This document shows, in pieces, positions 48,380-62,400 of a stretch of 64,000 bases of DNA. The position numbers were made by a program, and so were the translations under genes. The DNA comes from Chlorocebus sabaeus (taxonomy: Eukaryota; Chordata; Mammalia; Primates; Cercopithecidae): NCBI RefSeq assembly GCF_047675955.1, contig NW_027328114.1, positions 186,001 to 250,000 on the forward strand. The letters run 5' to 3'. Numbering within the stretch: the stretch's first letter is position 1; every line of letters starts with the position of its first letter. Under the pieces are notes generated by a model. The model did no database searches, had not been told where the DNA came from, and saw nothing but the letters and a program-made list of their open reading frames with translations.

Positions 48380-50740
48380 GAAGCGTTCTGAGAAACTACT
48401 TTGTGTTCTGTTAATTCATCTCACAGTGTTACAACTTTCCCTTCAAGAAGCCTTCCCCTAAGACTGTTCTTGTGGAATTTGCAAAGTGATATTTGGAAGC
48501 CCTTAGAGAGCTTTGGCGAAAAAGAAAATATCATAACATAAAAACCGAAAAGATGCTTTCTGAAAAACTGCACTGTGTACTCTTAATTCATCTCACAGAG
48601 TTATAGCTTTCCCCTCAAGAAGCCGTTCACTAAGACTGTTCTTGTGGAATTTGCAAAGTGATATTTCGAAGCCCACAGAGTGATATGGTGAAAAAGGAAA
48701 TCTCTTCCGTTAAAAACTGGAAAGAAGCTTTCTGAGTAACTGCTTTGTTGTCTGTTAATTAATCTCACAGAGCTACACCTTTCCCCTCAAGAAGCCTTTC
48801 GCTAAGACTGTTCTTGGGGAAGCTACAAAGTGATATTTGGAAGCCTATAGAGGGATACGGTGAAAAAGGAAATATCTTCCGTTAATAACTGGAAACAATC
48901 TTTCTGATAAACTGCTTTGTGTTCTGTTAATTCAACTCACAGAGTTACAACTTTCCCCTAAGAAGCCTTTCTCAAGAAGCCCTTCGCTAAGACTGTTCTT
49001 GTGGAATTTGCAAAGTGATATTTGGAAGCCCGTAGAGGGATATGGTGAAAAAGGAAATATCTTTCGATATAAACTGGAAAGAAGCTTTCTGAGAAACTGC
49101 TTTGTGTTCTATTAATTCATCTCACAGAGTTACAGCTTTCCCCTCAAGAAGCCTTTCCCTATGACTGTTCTTGTGGAATGTCCAAAGTGATTTGGAAGCC
49201 CGTAGAGGGTTATGCTGAAAAAGGAAATATCTTCCGTTAAAAACTGGAAAGAAGATTTCTGAGAAACTGCTGTGGGTTCTGTTAATTCATCTCAGAGAGT
49301 TACAGTTTTTTCCTCAAGAAGCCCTTCGCTAAGACTGTTCTTGTGAAATTTGCAAACTGATATATGGAAGCCCACAGAAGGCTATGGTAATAAAGGAAAT
49401 AACTTCCGTTAAATACTGGAAAGAAGCTTTCTGAGAAACTACTTTGTGTTCTGTTAATTCATCTCACAGTGTTACAGCTTTCCCTTCAAGAAGCCTTCCC
49501 CTAAGACTGTTCTTGTGGAATTTGCAAAGTGATATTTGGAAGCCCTTAGAGAGCTTTGGCGAAAAAGAAAATATCGTAACATAAAAACCGAAAAGATGCT
49601 TTCTGAAAAACTGCACTGTGTTCTCTTAATTCATCTCACAGAGTTAAAGCTTTCCCCTCAAGAAGCCGTTCACTAAGACTGTTCTTGTGGAATTTGCAAA
49701 GTGATATTTCGAAGCCCACAGAGTGATATGGTGAAAAAGGAAATCTCTTCCGTTAAAAACTGCAAAGAAGCTTTCTGAGTAACTGCTTTGTTGTCTGTTA
49801 ATTAATCTCACAGAGCTACACCTTTCCCCTCAAGAAGCTTTTCGCTAAGACTGTTCTTGGGGAAGCTGCAGAGTGATATTTGGAAGCCCATAGAGGGATA
49901 CGGTGAAAAAGGAAATATCTTCTGTTAAAAACTGGAAACAACCTTTCTGACAAACTGCTTTGTGTTCTGTTAATTCAACTCACAGAGTTACAACTTTCCC
50001 CTAAAAAGCCTTTCTCAAGAAGCCCTTCGCTAAGACTGTTCTTGTGGAATTTGCAAAGTGATATTTGGAAGCCCGTAGAGGGATATGGTGAAAAAGGAAA
50101 TATCTTTCGATATAAACTGGAAAGAATCTTTCTGAGAAACTGCTTTGTGTTCTATTAATTCATCTCACAGAGTTACAGCTTTCCCCTCAAGAAGCCTTTC
50201 CCTAAGACTGTTCTTGTGGAATGTCCAAAGTGATATTTGGAAGCCCGTAGAGGGCTATGCTGAAAAAGGAAATATCTTCCGTTAAAAACTGGAAAGAAGA
50301 TTTCTGAGAAACTGCTGTGGGTTCTGTTAATTCATCTCAGAGAGTTTCAGCTTTTTCCTCAGGAAGCCCTTCGCTAAGACTGTTCTTGTGAAATTTGCAA
50401 ACTGATATATGGAAGCCCATAGAAGGCTATGGTAATAAAGGAAATAACTTCCGTTAAATACTGGAAAGAAGCTTTCTGAGAAACTACTTTGTGTTCTGTT
50501 AATTCATCTCACAGTGTTACAGCTTTCCCTTCAAGAAGCCTTCCCCTAAGACTGTTCTTGTGGAATTTGCAAAGTGATATTTCGAAGCCCTTAGAGAGCT
50601 TTGGTGAAAAAGAAAATATCGTAACATAAAAACCGAAAAGATGCTTTCTGAAAAACTGCACTGTGTTCTCTTAATTCATCTCACAGAGTTATAGTTTTCC
50701 CCTCAAGAAGCCGTTCACTAAGACTGTTCTTGTGGAATTT
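48380..50740 (+). repeat. Hexamer higher-order repeat, about 1,044-bp period, 2.3 copies
   Basis: Six-monomer unit. The mark ttgtgttctg before cacagtgttaca recurs at 48,401, 49,444 and 50,489, with spacings of 1,043 and 1,045 bp. The period exceeds 6 x 171 because one monomer carries an internal duplication of about 17 bp (aagcctttctcaagaagccc). Copies look highly similar but not identical, for example gttatagc against gttaaagc and gatttggaagcc against gatatttggaagcc. The repeat stops near 50,740. Confidence 0.88.
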
Positions 50741-51959
50741 GCAAATTGACATTCGGAAGCCCATAGAGGGCTATGGTGGAAAAGGAATTATCTTCCGTTA
50801 AAAACTGGAAAGAAGCTTTCTGAGAAACTGCTTTGTGTTCTGTTAGTTCAACTCACAGAGTTACAGCTTTCCCCTCAAGAAGCCTTTCCCTAAGACTGTT
50901 CTTGTGGAATTTGCAAAGTGGTATTTGGAAGCCCATTAGGACTAAGGTGAAAAAGGAAATATCTTCCGTTAAAAAGTTTAAAGAAGCTTTCTGAAAAACA
51001 GTTTTGTGTCTGTTAATTCATCTTACAGTTAAGCTTTCTCTTCAAAAAGCCTTTCACTAAGACTGTTCTTGTGGAACTTGAAATGTGATATTTGGAAACC
51101 CATATAGGGCTATGGTGAAAAAGGAAATATCTTCCGTTAAAAACTTGAAAGAAGATTTCTGAGAAACTACTTTTTTTTTGGTTACCTGATCTCAGAGAGT
51201 TACAGTTTTCCCCTCAAGAAGTCTTTCCCTAAGACTGTTCTTGTGGAATTTGCAAAGTGATATTTGGAAGCCCTTAGGGGGCTCTGGCGAAAAAGAAAAT
51301 ATCCTAAGATAAAAACCGAAAGGAAGCTTTCTGAGAAACTTCGCTTTGTTCTCTTAACACATCTCACAGAGTAATAGCTTTCACCTCAAGAAGCCATTCA
51401 CTAAGACTGGTCTTGTGGAATTTGCAAAGTGATATTTGGAAGCCCATAGAGGGATATTGTGAAAAGAAAGTATCTTCTATTAAAAACTGGAAAGAAACTT
51501 TCTGATTAAATGCTTTGTGGTATGTTAGTTCATCTAACAATGCTACAGATTACCACTCAAGAAGCCGTTCGCTAAGACTGTTCTTGTGGAAGTTGCAAAG
51601 TGATATTTGTAATCCCATAGAGGGATATGGTGAAAAAGGAAATATCTTCCGTTAAAATGTGGAAAGCAGCTTTCTGAGTAACTGCTTTGTGTTCTGTTAA
51701 TTCATCTCACAAAGCTACAGTTTTCCCCTCAAGAAGCCTTTCGCTAAGACTGTTGCTGATGAATTTGCAAAGTTACATTTGTAAGCCCATACAGGCATAT
51801 GCTGACAAAGGAAATATCCTAAGACAAAAACTGAAAAGAAGCTTTCTGAGAAACTGCTTTGTGTTCTGTTAATTCATCTCACAGAGTTACAGCTTTCCCC
51901 TCAAGAAGCCTTTCGCTAAGACTGTTCTTGTGGAATTTGCAAAGTGATATTTGGAATGC

Positions 51960-53720
51960 CATAGGGGGCTATGTTGAAAATGGAAATATCCTAAGATAAA
52001 AACCGAAAAGAATCTTTCTGAGAAACTGCTTTGTGTTCCGTTAATTCATCTCAGAGAGTTACAGCTTTCTCCACAAGAAACCGTTCACTAAGGCTGTTCT
52101 TGTGGAATATGAAAAGTGATATTTCGAAGCCCAAAGAGGGCTATGTTGAAAAAGGAAATATGCTAAGATAAAAACTGAAAAGAATGTATCTGAGAAACTG
52201 CTTTGTGTTCTGTTAATGATCTCACAGAGTTACTGCTTTCCCTTCAAGAAGTCTTTCGCTAAGTTTGCTCTTGTGGAATTTGCAAAGGGATATTTTGAAG
52301 CCCATAGAGGGCTATGATGAAAAAGGAAATACCTCCGGTAAAAAACTGGAAAGAAGCTTTCTGAGAAACTGCTTTATGTTCTGTTAATTCATCTCAGAGA
52401 GTTACAGCTTTCTCCTCAAGAAGCCTTTCGCTAAGACTGTTCTTGTGAAATTTGCGAAGTGATGTTTGGAATCCCAAAGAGGACTAAGGTGAAAAAGGAA
52501 ATAACATTCGTTAAAAACTGGAAAGAAGATTTCTGAGAAACTGCTTTGTGATCTGTTAGTTCAACTCAAAGAGTTACAGCTTTCCCCTCAAGAAGCTGTT
52601 CACTAAGACTGTTTTTGTGAAATTAGCAAAGTGATATTTGGAAGCCCTTAGAGGGCTATGGTGAAAAAGGTAATATCCTAGGATAAAAACTGAAAATAAG
52701 CTTTCTGAGAAACTGCTTTGTGTACTGTTAATTCAACTCACAGCGTTACTGTTTCCCCTCAAGAAGCCTTTCTCAAGAAGCCTTTCGCTAAGACTGTTCT
52801 TGTGGAATTTGCAAAGTGATATTTGGAAGCCCATAGAGGGCTATGTTGAAATATGAAATATCTTCCATTAAAAACTGGAAAGAATCTTTCTGAGTATCTG
52901 CTTTGTGTTCTGTTAATTCATCTCACAGAGTTACAGCTTTCTAGACAAGAAACCGTTCACTAAGGCTGTTCTTGTGGAATTTGCAAGGTGATATTTGGAA
53001 GCCCATGGAGGGCTATGTTGAAAAAAGGAAATATGCTAAGATAAAAACTGAAAAGAAGGTATCTGAGAAACTGCTTTGTGTTCTGTTAATGATCTCACAG
53101 ATTTACAGCTTTCCCTTCAAGAAGGCTTTCGCTTAGTCTGTTCTTGTGGAATTTGCAAAGTGATATTTGGAAGCCAATAGAGGGCTATGGAGAAAAAGGA
53201 AATATCTCCAGTAAAAAACTGGAAAGAAGCTTTCTGAGAAACTGCTTTGTGTTCTGTTAATTCATCTCACAGTGTTACTGCTTTCCCCTCAAGAAGCCTT
53301 TCGCTAAGACTCTGCTTGTGGAATTTGCAAAGTGATATTTGGAAGCCCATAGAGTGCTGTCGTGAAAAAGGAAATATCCGAAGATAAAAACTGAAAAGAA
53401 GCTTTTCTAGAAACTGGTTTGTGTTCTGTTAATTCATCTCACAGAATTACAGCTTTTCACTCAAGAAGCCTTTCGCTAAGACTGTTCTTGTGAAATTTGC
53501 AAAGAGATATTTGGAAGCCCACACAGGGCTATGGTGAAAAAGGAAATATCTTCCGTTAAAAACTGGAAAGAAGCTTTCAGAAGGACTGTTTTGTGTTCTG
53601 TTAATTCATGTCACAGAGCTACAGCTTTCCCCTCAAGAAGCCTTTCGCTAAGACTGTTCTGGTGGAATTTGCAAAGTGATATTTGGAAGCCCATAGAGGG
53701 CGGTGGTGAAAAAGGAAATA
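51960..53720 (+). repeat. Pentamer repeat, about 883-bp period, two copies
   Basis: Shared ordered variants: aagaaaccgttcactaaggc, gctatgttgaaaaa, gaaatatgctaagataaaaa, the shortened ttctgttaatgatctcac (52,208 and 53,091, spacing 883 bp), and ctcc(g/a)gtaaaaaactgg. One monomer between them (about 52,755-52,790) has the same 17-bp internal duplication as the hexamers. Confidence 0.78.
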
Positions 53721-56700
53721 TCTTCTGTGAAAAACTGAAAAGAAACTTTCTGAGAAACTGCTTTGTGTTCTGTTAATTCATCTCACAGAGTTACAGCTTT
53801 CCCCTAAAGAAGCCGTTCACTGAGACTGTTATTGTGGAATTTGCAAAGTGATATTGGAAGCCCTTAGAGGATTATGGCGAAAAAGGTAATTTACTAAGAT
53901 AAAAACCGAAAAGAAGCTTTCTGAGAAACTGCATTGTATTCCCTTATTTCATCTCACAGAGTTATAGCTTTCGCCACAAGAAGCCGTTCACTAAGACTGT
54001 TCCTGTGGAATTTGCAAGGTGATATGTGGAAGCCGTTAGAAGTCTATGCAGAAAAAGGAAATATCTTCCGTTAAAAACTGGATTGAAGCTTTCTGAGAAA
54101 CTGCTTTGTGTTCTGTTAATTCATCTCACAGAGTTACAGCTTTTCCCTCAAGAAACCGTTCACTAAGACAGTTCTTGTGGAATTTGCAAAGTGATATTTA
54201 GAAGCCCATAGAGGGCTATGGTGAAAAAGGAAATATGCTAAGATAAAAACTGAAAAGAAGCTCTCTGAGAAACTGCCTTGCGTTCTCTTAATTGATCTCA
54301 CAGAGTTACAGCTTTCCCTTCAATAAGCCTTTCGCTAAGACTCCTCTTGTGGAATTTGCAAAGTGATATTTGGAAGCCCTTAGAGGGCTATGGTGAGAAA
54401 GGAAATACCTTAAGTTAAAAACTGGAAAGAGGCTTTCTGAGAAACTGCTTTGTGTTCTGCTAATTCATCTCACAGAGTCACAGCTGTCCCCTCAAAAAGC
54501 CTTTTGCTAAGACTGTTTTTGTGGAATTTGCACAGTGATATTTGGAAGCCCTTAGAAGGCTATGGGAAAAAGGAAATATCTTAAGATAAAAACTGAAAAG
54601 AAGATTTCTGAGAAACTGCTTGTGTCTGTTAATTCATCTCAAAGATTTACAGCTTTCCCCTCAAGAAGCCTTTCACTAAGACTGTTGTTTTGGAATTTCC
54701 AAAGTGATATTTGGAAGCCCTTAGAGGGCTATGGTGAAAACTGAAATATCTTCAGTAAAAAACTGGAAAGAAGCTTTCTGAGAAACTGCTTTGTTTTCTG
54801 TTAATTCGTCTCACAGAGTTACATCGTTCCCCTGAAGAAGCATTTCACTAACTCTGTTCTTGTGGAATTTGAAATGTGATATTTGGAAGACCATATAGGG
54901 CTATGGTGAAAAAGAAGTTGTCCTAAGATAAAAACTGAAAAGAAGCTTTCTGAGAAACTGCTTTGTCTGTTAATTCATCTCACACAGTTACAGCTTTCCC
55001 GTCAAGAAGCCATTGACTGAGACTGTTCTTGTGGAATTTGCAAGGTGATATTGGAAGCCGATAGAGGGTTATGGCGAAAAGGGAAATATCCTAAGATAAA
55101 ACCGAAAACAAGCTTTCTGAGAAACTGCTTTGTGTTCTGTTAAATTATCTTACAGAATTACAGTTTTCACCTCATGAAGCGTTTCGCTAAGTCTGTTCTT
55201 GTGGGATTGGCAAAGTGATATTTGGAAGCCCAGAGAGGGCTATGGTGAAAAAGGAAATCTCTTCTGTTAAAAACCGGAAAGAAGCTTCCTGAGAAACTGC
55301 TTTGTGTTCTGTTAATTCATCTCACAGAGTTACAGCTTTCACCTCAAGAATCCTTTCGCTAAGACTGTTCTGGTGGAATATTCAAAGAGATATTTGGAAG
55401 CCCATAGGGGGCTATGGTGAAAAACGAAATATCTTCGGTTACAAACTGGAAAGAAGCTTTCTGAGAAACTGCTTTGTGTTCTGTTAAATCATCTTACAGA
55501 GTTACAGTTTCCCCTCATGAAGCCTTTCGATAAGACTTTTCTTGTGGGATTTGCAAAGTGATATTTGGAAGTCCATAGAGGTCCATGGTGAAAAAGGGAA
55601 TATCTTCCGTTAAAAACTGGAAAGAAACGTTCTGAGAGACTGCTTTGTTTTCCTTTAATTGATCACACAGTGTTACAGCTTTCCCCTCAAGAAGCCTTTC
55701 GCAAAGACTGTTCTTGTAGAATTTTCAAAATGATATTTTGAAGCAAGTAGAGGGCTATGGTGAAAAAGGAAGTGTCTTCCGTTAAAAACTGGAAGGAAGC
55801 TTTCTGAGAAACTGCTTTGTGTTCTGTTAATTCATCTCACAGAGTTATAGCTTTCACACCAAGAAGCCTTTCGGTAAGACTGTTCTTGTGGAATTTGCAA
55901 AGTGATATTTGGAAACCCGTAGAGGGTTATGGTGAAAAAGCAAATATCCTAAGATAGGAACTGAAAAGAAGCTTTCTGAGAAACTGCCTTGTGTTCTGTT
56001 AATTGATCTCACGTAGTTACAGCTTTCCCCTCAAGAAGCCTATCGCTAAGTCTGTTCTTGTGGAATTTGCAAAGTGATATTTGGAAGCCTACAGAGGTCT
56101 ATGGTAAAGAAGGAAATACCTTCAGTTAAAAACTGGAAAGAAGCTTTCTGAGAAACTCCTTTGCGTACTGCTAATCCATCTCTCAGAGTTGCAGCTTTCA
56201 CCTGGAAAAGACTTTCGCTAAAACCGTTCTTGTGAAATTTGCAAAGTGATATTTAGAAGCCCTTAGAGGGCTATAAAAAAGGAAATATCCTAAGATAAAA
56301 ACTGAAAAGAAGCTTTCTGAGAAACTGCTTTGTGTTCTGTTAATTCATCTCACAGAGTTACAGCTTTCCCCTCAAGAGGCCTTTCGCTAAGACTGTTCTT
56401 GTGGAATTTGCAAAGTGATATTTGGGAGCCCATAGTTGGCTATGGTGAAAAACGAAACAACTTCAGTTAAAAAGTGGAAAGAAGCTTTTTGAGAAACTGC
56501 TTTGTGTTCTATTAATTCATCTCACAGAGTTACAGCTTTCTCCTCAAGAAGCCTTTCACTAAGGCTGTTCTTGTGGAATTTGCTAAGTGATATTTGGAAG
56601 CCCGTAGAGGGAAATGGTGAAAAAGGAAATATTCTAAGATAAAAACTGAAAAGAAGCTTTCTGAGAAACTGCTTTGCGTTCTGTTAATTGATCTCACAGA

Positions 56701-58529
56701 GTTACAGCTTTCCCCTAAAGAAGCCTTCCGCTAAGGCTGTTCTTGTGGAATTTTCTAAGTGATATTTGAAAGCCCTTAGAGGGCTATGGTGAAAACTGAA
56801 ATATTTTCTGTAAAAAACTGGAAAGAATCTTTCTGATAAGCTTCTTTGTGTTCTGATAATTCATCTCACAGAGTTTCAGCTTTCCCCTCAAGAAGCCGTT
56901 CACTAAGACTGTTCCTGTGGAATTTTCAAAGTAATATATGGAAGCCCATAGAGGTCTATGGTGAAAAAGGACATATCGTAGGATAAAAACTGAAAAGAAG
57001 CTTTCTGAGAAACCGCTTTGTGTTCTGTTAATTCAACACACTGTGTTAAAGCATTCTCCTCAAGAAGGGTTTCGCTAAGACTGTTCTTGTGGAATTTGCA
57101 AAGTGATATTTAGAAACCCATAGAGGGCTATGGTGAAAATGGAAATATCCTACGATAAAAACCTAAAAGAAGCTTTCTGAGAAACTGCTTTGTGATCTCT
57201 TAATTCATCTCCAGAGTTACAGATTTCCCCTCAAGAAACCTTTCATGAAGACTGTTCTTGTGAAATTTGCAAAGTGATATTTGGAAGCCCATAGAGGGCT
57301 ACGGTGAAAAAGGAAACATCTTCAGATAAAAACTGGAAAGAACCTTTCTGAGAAACTGCTTTGTGTTCTGTTAATTCATCTCACAGAGTTACAGCTTTCC
57401 CCTCAAGAAGCCTTTCGCTAAGACTCTTCTGGTGGAATTTTCAATGTGGTATTTGGAAAACCCTAGGGGGCTACGGTGAAAAATGAAATATCTTCGGTTA
57501 CAAACTGGAAAGAAGCTTTCTGAGAAACTGCTTTGTCTTCTGTTAATTCAATCACAGATTTACAGCTTTCCCGTCAAGGAGACTTTCGCGAAGGCTGTTC
57601 TTGTGGAATTTGCAAAGTGATATTTGGAAGCCCATAGAGGGAAATGGTGAAAATGAAAATTTCCTAAGATAAAAAAAGAAAAGAAGCTTTCTGAGAAACC
57701 GCTTTTTCTTCTGTTAGTTTATCTCACATAGTTACAGCTTTCCTCTCAATAAGCAGTTCACTAAGACTGTTCTTGTGAAATTTCCAAAGTGATATTTGGA
57801 AGCCCGTAGTCGGCTATGGTGAAAAAGGAATATGTTACGTTAAAAACTGGAAAGAAGATTTCTGAGAAACTGCATTGTGCTGTGTTAATTCATCTCACAG
57901 AGTCACAGCTTTCCCCTCAAGAAGCCTTTCGCTAAGGCTGTTCTTGTGGAATTTGCAAGGTGATATTTGGAGGCCCATAGAGGGCTATGGTGAAAAAGGA
58001 AATATCTTCCGTTAAATACTGGAAAGAAGATTTCTGAGAAACTTCTTTGTATTCTGTTAATTCATCTAACGGAGATACAGCTTTCCCCTCCAGAAGACTT
58101 TCGCTAAGAGTGTTCTTGTATAATTTGCAAAGTGATATTTGGAAGGCCATAAAAGGCTACGGTGAAAAAGGAAATATCCTAAGATAAAAACTGAAGAGAA
58201 TCTTTCTGAGAAACTGCTTTGAGTTCTGTTAATTCATCTCACAGGGTTACAGCTTTTCCCTCAAGAAGCCTTTCGATAAGACGGTTTTTGGGAATTTGCA
58301 AAGTGATATTGGAGGCCTATAGCGGGCTATGGTGAAAAAGGTAATATCCTAAGATAAAATCTGAAAAGAAGCTGTCTGAGAAACTGCTTTGTGTTCTGTT
58401 AATTCATCTCACAGAGTTACAGCTTTCCCCTCAAGAAGCCTTTCGCTAAGACTGTTCTTGTGGAATTTGCAAAGTGAAATTTGGAAGCCCTTAGAGAGCT
58501 ATGGTGAAAAAGGAAATATTTTCCGTTAA
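53721..58529 (+). repeat. Diverged monomeric alpha satellite
   Basis: About 28 monomers with no high-identity partner noticed in the window. Frequent one- to six-base indels. Nothing other than satellite is seen. Confidence 0.8.
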
Positions 58530-59400
58530 AAACCGAAAAGAAGCTCTCTGAGAAACTGTATTCTGTTCTGTTAGTTCATCTCACAGAGTTTCAGCTTTCC
58601 CCTCAAGAAGCCGTTCACTAACACTATTCTTCTGAAAATTGCAAAGTGATATTTCAAAATCCATAGAGGGCTATGGTGAAAAAGGAAATATCTTCCGTTA
58701 AAAACTGGAAAGAAATTTTTTGAGAACCTGCCGTGTGTTTTCTTAATACATCTCACCGAGTTAAAGCTTTCACCTCAAGAAGCCTTTAACTAAGACAGTT
58801 CTTGTGGAAATTGCAAAGTGTTATTTGGAAGCCCATAGAGGACTATGTTGAAAGAGGATATATCCTTAGAAAAAAACTGAAAAGAAGCTTTCTGAGAAAC
58901 TGCTTTGAGTTCTGTTAATTCATTTCACATAGTTACAACTTTCCCCTGAAGAAGCCCTTCACTAGGGCCTTTCTTGTGAAATTTGCAAAGTGATATTTGG
59001 AAGCCCGTAGAGGACAATGGTGAAAAAGGAAATATCTTCCGTTAAAAACTGGAAAGAAGATTTCCGAGAAACTGCATTGTGTTCTGTTAATTCATCTCAC
59101 ACAGTCACAGCTTTCCCCTCAAGAAGCCTTTGGCTAAGACTGTTCTTGTGGAATTTGCAAAATGATATTCGGAGGCCCATAGAGGGTTATGGTGAAAAAG
59201 AAAATATATTCTGTTAAACACTGGAAAGAAGATTTCTGAGAAACTGCTTTGAGTTCTGTTAATTCGTCTCACAGAGTTACAGCTTTTCCCTCAAGAAGCC
59301 TTTCGATAAGACTGTTTTTGTGGAATTTGCAAAGTGATATTTGGAAACAAAATGAGGGCTATGGTGAAAAAGGAAATACCCTAAGATAAAATCTAAAAAG
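58530..59400 (+). repeat. Right-arm partner of the five-monomer segment at 29.4-30.3 kb
   Basis: Collinear with 29,440-30,330 through the marks given for that entry. Differences include ggaaacaaaatgaggg here against ggaagcccattgaggg on the left. Confidence 0.8.
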
Positions 59401-62400
59401 AAACTTTCTGAGAAACTACTTTGTGTTCTGTTAATTCATCTCACAGAGTTACAGCTACTCCCTCAAAATCCTTTCACTAAGACTGTTCTTGTGGGATTAA
59501 CAAAGTGATATTTGGAAGCCCAGAGAGTGCTATGATGAAAAAGGAAATATCTACAGATAAAAACTGGAAAGAAGCTTTCTGAGAAATTGGTTTTTGTTCT
59601 GTTAATTCATCTCGAAGAGTTACAGCTTTCCCCTCAAGAAGCCTTTCGCTTAGACTGCTCTTGTGGAATTTGCACAGTGATATTTGGAAGCCCCTAGAGG
59701 GCTACGGTGAAAAAGAAAATATCTTCAGTTAAAAACTGAAAAGCAGGTTTCTGAGAAACTGCCCTGTGTTCTGTTAATTATACATCTGACCGAGTTACAG
59801 CTTTCCCCACATGAAGCCTTCGCTAAGAATGTTCTTGTGGGATATTCAAAGTCATATTTGGAAGCACATAGAGGGCTAGGGTGAAAAAGGAAATATCTTC
59901 GGTTAAAAACTGAAAAGAAGTTTCCTGAGAAACTGCTTTGTGTTCTATTAATTCATCTCAAAGAGTTACAGCTTCCCCTCAAGAAGCTTTTCAGTAAGAC
60001 TCTTCTTGTGGAATTTGCAAAGGGATATTTGGAAGCCCATAGAGGGCTATGGAGAAAAAGGAAATATCTTCCCTTAAAAACTGGAAGGAAGGTTTCTGAG
60101 AAACTGCCGTGTGTTCTGTTCTTACATGTGACCGAGTTACAGCTTTTCCAAAAGAAGCCTTTCGCTAAGGCTGTTCTTGTGGGATTTGCAAAGTGATATT
60201 TGGAAGCCCATAGAGTGCTATGGTGAAAAAGGTAATATCTTCCGTTAAAAACTGGAAAGAAGCTTTCTGAGAAACTGCTTTGTGTTTTGTGAATTCATCT
60301 GACAGAGTTACAGCTTTCCCGTCAAGAAGCCTTTTGCTAAAACTTTTCTTGTGGAATTTGAAAAGTTAACATTGGACGCCCGTAGAGGGCTATGGTAAAA
60401 AAAGGAAATATCTTCAGTTAAAAACTGGAAAGAAGCTTTCTGAGAAACTGCTTTGAGTTCTGCTAATTCATCTCACAGAGGTACAGCTTTCCCCTAAAGA
60501 AACCTTTCGCTAAGACTGTTCTTGTGGAATTTGCAAATTGATATTTGGAAAACCATAGGGGGCTATGGTGAAAAAGGAAATATCTTCCGTTAAAAAGTGG
60601 AAAGAAGCTTTCTGAGAAACTGCCGTGTGTTCTGTTAATACATCTCACCGAGTTACAGCTTTCCCCACAAGAAGCCTTTCTCTAATACTGTTCTTGTCGG
60701 ATTTGAAAAGTGATATTTGGAAGCCCATGGAGGGCTATGGTGTAAAAGGAAATATTCTAAGATAAAAACTGAAAAGAAGCTTTCTGAGAGACTGCTTTGT
60801 GTTCTGTAAATTCAACTCACAAATTTACAGGTTTCCGTTCAAGAAGCCTTTCGCTATGGCTGTTGTTGTGGAATTTGCAAACTGATATTTGGAAGTCCAT
60901 AGAGGGCAATGGTGAAAAAGGAAATATCTTCCGTTAAAAACTGGAAAGAAGCTTTCTGAGAAACTGCTTTGTGTTCTGTTAATTCATCTCACAGAGTTAC
61001 AGCTTTCCCCTCAAGAAGCCTTTCGCTAAGTCTCTTCTTGTGGAATTTGCAAAGTGATATTTTGAAACCCATGGAGGGCTATGGTGAAAATGATAATATC
61101 CTAAGATAAAAAACGAAAAGAAGCTTTCTGAGAAAGTACTTTGTGTTCTGTTAGTTCATCTCACAGAGTTACAGCATTCCCCTCAAGAAGCCCTTCACTA
61201 AGACTTTTCTTGTGGAATCTGCAAAGTAATATTTGGAAGGCAATAGAGGGCTATGGGGAAAAAGGAAATATATTCCGTTAAAAACTGGAAAGAAGATTTC
61301 TGAGAAACTGTTTTGTGTTCTGTTGATTCATCTCAGAGAGTTACAGCTTTCCCCTCCAGAAACCTTTCACTAAGGCTGTTCTTGTGGAATTCGCGAAATG
61401 ATATTTGGAAGCCCATAGAGAGCTACGGTGAAAAAGGAAATATCCTCAGATAAAAACTGAAATGAAGCTTTCTGAGAAACTACTTTGTGTTCTGTAAATG
61501 CAACTGACAGATTTACAGCTTTCCCCTCAAGAAGCCTTTTGCTAAGGCTGTTGTGGAATTTGCAAAATGATATCTGGCAGCCCATAGAGGGCAATGGTGA
61601 AAAAGAAAATATCTTCAGTTAAAAGCTGAAAAGAAGCTTTCTGAGAAACTGTTTTGAGTTCTGTTAATTCATTTCACAGTGTTACAGCCTTCCAATCAGG
61701 AAGCCGTTCACTAAGACTGTTCTTCTTGAATTTGCAAAGTGATATTTGGAAGCCCATAGAGGGCTATGGTGAAAAAGGAAATATTTTCAGTTAAAAACTG
61801 GAAAGGAGCCTTCTGAGAAACTGCTTTGTGTTCCGTGAATTCATCTCAGAGATTACATCCTTCCCCTCAAGAAGCCTTTTGCTAAGACTGTTCTTGTGGA
61901 TTTACAAAGTGATATTTGGAAGATGATAGAGTGCTATGGTGAAAAAGGAAATATCTTCCGTTAAAAACGGGAAAGAAAATTTCTGAGAAACTGCTTTGTG
62001 TTCTGTTAATTCATCTCACAGAGTTACAGCTTTGCTCTGCAGAAGCCTTTCGCTAAGTCTGTTCGTGTCGAATTTGCACAGAGATATTTTGATCTCCATG
62101 CAGGGCTATAGTGAAAAAGGAAATATCCTAAGATAAAAACTGAAAAGAAGCTTTCTGAGAAACTGCTTTGTGCTCTGTAAATTCACATAACTGAGTTACA
62201 GCTTTCCCCTCAAGAAGCCGTTCACTACGACTGTTCTTGTGGAATTTACAAAGTGATAATTAGAAGACCCTAGAGGGCTATGGTGAAAAAGGAAACAGCC
62301 TAAGTAAAAAACTGAAAAGAAGCCTTTTGAGAAACAGCTTTGTGTTCTGTTAATTCAACTCACAGAGTTACATCTTTCCCCTCCAGAATCCTTTCGCTAA

